NCBI GenBank assembly: GCA_023053685.1
Contig: JALIGW010000002.1
Location: 243,256,177 to 243,320,176, forward strand
Direction: 5' to 3'
Length of the DNA: 64,000 bases
From: Diadophis punctatus similis
Taxonomy: Eukaryota; Chordata; Lepidosauria; Squamata; Dipsadidae
The translations under genes were made by a program, and so were the position numbers. Below the pieces are notes generated by a model that was not told the origin of the DNA, made no database searches, and saw only the letters and a list, made by a program, of their open reading frames with translations. Positions within the stretch are counted from its first letter, which is position 1. Every line of letters begins with the position of its first letter. This document shows positions 63,196 through 64,000 of this stretch, piece by piece.

Positions 63196-63438
63196 AAACC
63201 AATAATATGTATATATACATTATTTATATACAGTATTTACTTATTTTTATTCTATTTCTAATTCAATCAATAACCATTCTTATGTCCTCCTCCAGTTTTT
63301 TTCTTATTTATTAGTCATCCTTATTCTCCTTGCATGTCTTGTTTCCATTTGTACTTTTTCTTTTGTTCCTTCTCTTGCTATCCGTTCCTTTTCTTGTAGA
63401 GAAGCAGTACTTCAAGGCCTTACAAAAGGCCAGCAGGG

Positions 63439-63706
63439 CAGTGGTGGGATTCAAAAACTTTTTACTACCGGCTTGGTGGGCGTGGCGTGGCTTGGTGGGC
63501 GTGGCAGGGGAAGGATACTGCAAAATCTCCATTCCCTCCCCACTCCAGGGGAAGGTTACTGCAAAATCCCCATTTCCTTCCTATCAGCTGGGACACAGAT
63601 GGGGTCAGGGGCAGTCAGAGGTGGTATTTACCGGTTCTCCATACTACTCAAAATTTTCGCTACTGGTTCTCCAGAACTGGTCAGAACCTGCTGAATCCCA
63701 CCTCTG
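63439..63706. mobile_element. hAT MITE (268 bp) with perfect duplication
   Basis: The ends CAGTGGTGGGATTC and GAATCCCACCTCTG are nearly perfect inverted repeats. CAGCAGGG is duplicated exactly (63431-63438, 63707-63714). It is the same family as the element in the SCAN exon at 55124. Confidence 0.9.
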
Positions 63707-63714
63707 CAGCAGGG

Positions 63715-63830
63715 TGGAAAGCAGCCCGATCTCAGGATGATAATATTCCAGAGGGTGGGGGCCACAGCAGAAAAGGCTCTCCCTCAGGCCCAACCAGTCA
63801 ATACCCCTTAGCTGACAGTACCTACAGATT
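63715..63830 (-). mobile_element. L2-like LINE fragment (minus)
   Basis: Reversed matches to the coding end of the LINE at 29090 (CAGAAAAGGCTCTCCCTCAG). Together with pieces at 60430-60462 and 63398-63438 it is the host of the L1-like and hAT insertions. Confidence 0.6.
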
Positions 63831-64000
63831 ACAGATGCTTGTTTTATTCATCTCATCCTTGTGTAGTACATACTGCTCGTCTTTATAGTTGTAAATTGGC
63901 ATGAATTTCAAGGTTTGGCAGAGCAGAAAAACTCAAGAAATAATAGCAGGGACACTTGAGGTTTTATTATTTGCTAGAACCAATCTCTTATCTCCTGGGA
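63831..64000. other. Unassigned right edge
   Basis: I see no exon or repeat that I can name in the last 170 bp. Confidence 0.35.

Larger units (their letters stand above)
60463..63397 (-). mobile_element. L1-like retroelement fragment carrying a Tigger
   Basis: The insertion is flanked by an exact 16-bp duplication (AGAGAAGCAGTACTTC, 60447-60462 and 63398-63413). It starts with a T-run, the reversed poly(A). About 615 bp of AT-rich sequence belongs to it; the rest is the Tigger element. The host is an old L2-like LINE in minus orientation. Confidence 0.75.

Noticed and set aside
1..64000. Bacterial-style systems such as CRISPR arrays, operons or toxin-antitoxin pairs
   Set aside because: The window has eukaryotic intron-exon structure and vertebrate repeats throughout. 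The tandem arrays are microsatellites or minisatellites without a repeat-spacer pattern.

Overview
The window looks like a vertebrate nuclear genome, most likely a squamate reptile and probably a colubroid snake. The evidence is intron-split KRAB and SCAN zinc-finger genes with GT/AG splice sites and matching phases, CR1, L2-like, L1 and BovB-type LINE pieces, a tRNA/BovB (Sauria-type) SINE, many hAT and TA-flanked MITEs, and (TTCTA)n arrays at the 3' tails of LINEs, a pattern reported for snakes. No prokaryotic gene, CRISPR array or rRNA was seen. The species call rests on repeat content read by eye.

Host genes form a small cluster of C2H2 zinc-finger (ZNF) transcription factors. ZNF-1 (+) has a candidate CpG-rich first exon ending at 4382, a small coding exon (8883-8958) and a 17-finger exon (10301-12036). 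ZNF-2 (-) has a SCAN exon (24494-23772), a 130-nt middle exon that looks like a decayed KRAB box (22190-22061) and a 9-finger exon (19699-18627). ZNF-3 (+) has a candidate start exon (36545-36610), a 127-nt KRAB A-box exon (39677-39803) and a finger exon (42249-43747) with 15 good fingers plus one degenerate finger. ZNF-4 (+) has a SCAN exon (54795-55568) cut by a hAT MITE, two small exons (55733-55799, 56912-56991) and a KRAB exon (59920-60046); its finger exon, if any, lies past the right edge. All joins assigned are phase-consistent.

Most of the rest is transposon-derived and heavily nested. The main element is a 5.1-kb hAT transposon at 28459-33556 with an 8-bp target duplication, inverted ends and an open 642-codon transposase gene. 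Its terminal sequence matches several short non-autonomous elements here. A second open transposase gene (Tigger/pogo, 570 aa) sits at 61168-62880. There are also solo LTRs of several families (two pairs recognised), three or more LINE lineages ending in TTCTA-type arrays, a polypyrimidine tandem repeat split by a CR1 reverse-transcriptase fragment, and a minisatellite inside a hAT element inside a SINE.

Hosts and parasites meet in several places. A hAT MITE interrupts the SCAN exon of ZNF-4. Both KRAB exons have hAT MITEs ending only 34-54 bp before the exon, and the candidate start exon of ZNF-3 lies about 35 bp after a TA-MITE. Three hAT insertions occupy the same site in different CR1 copies.
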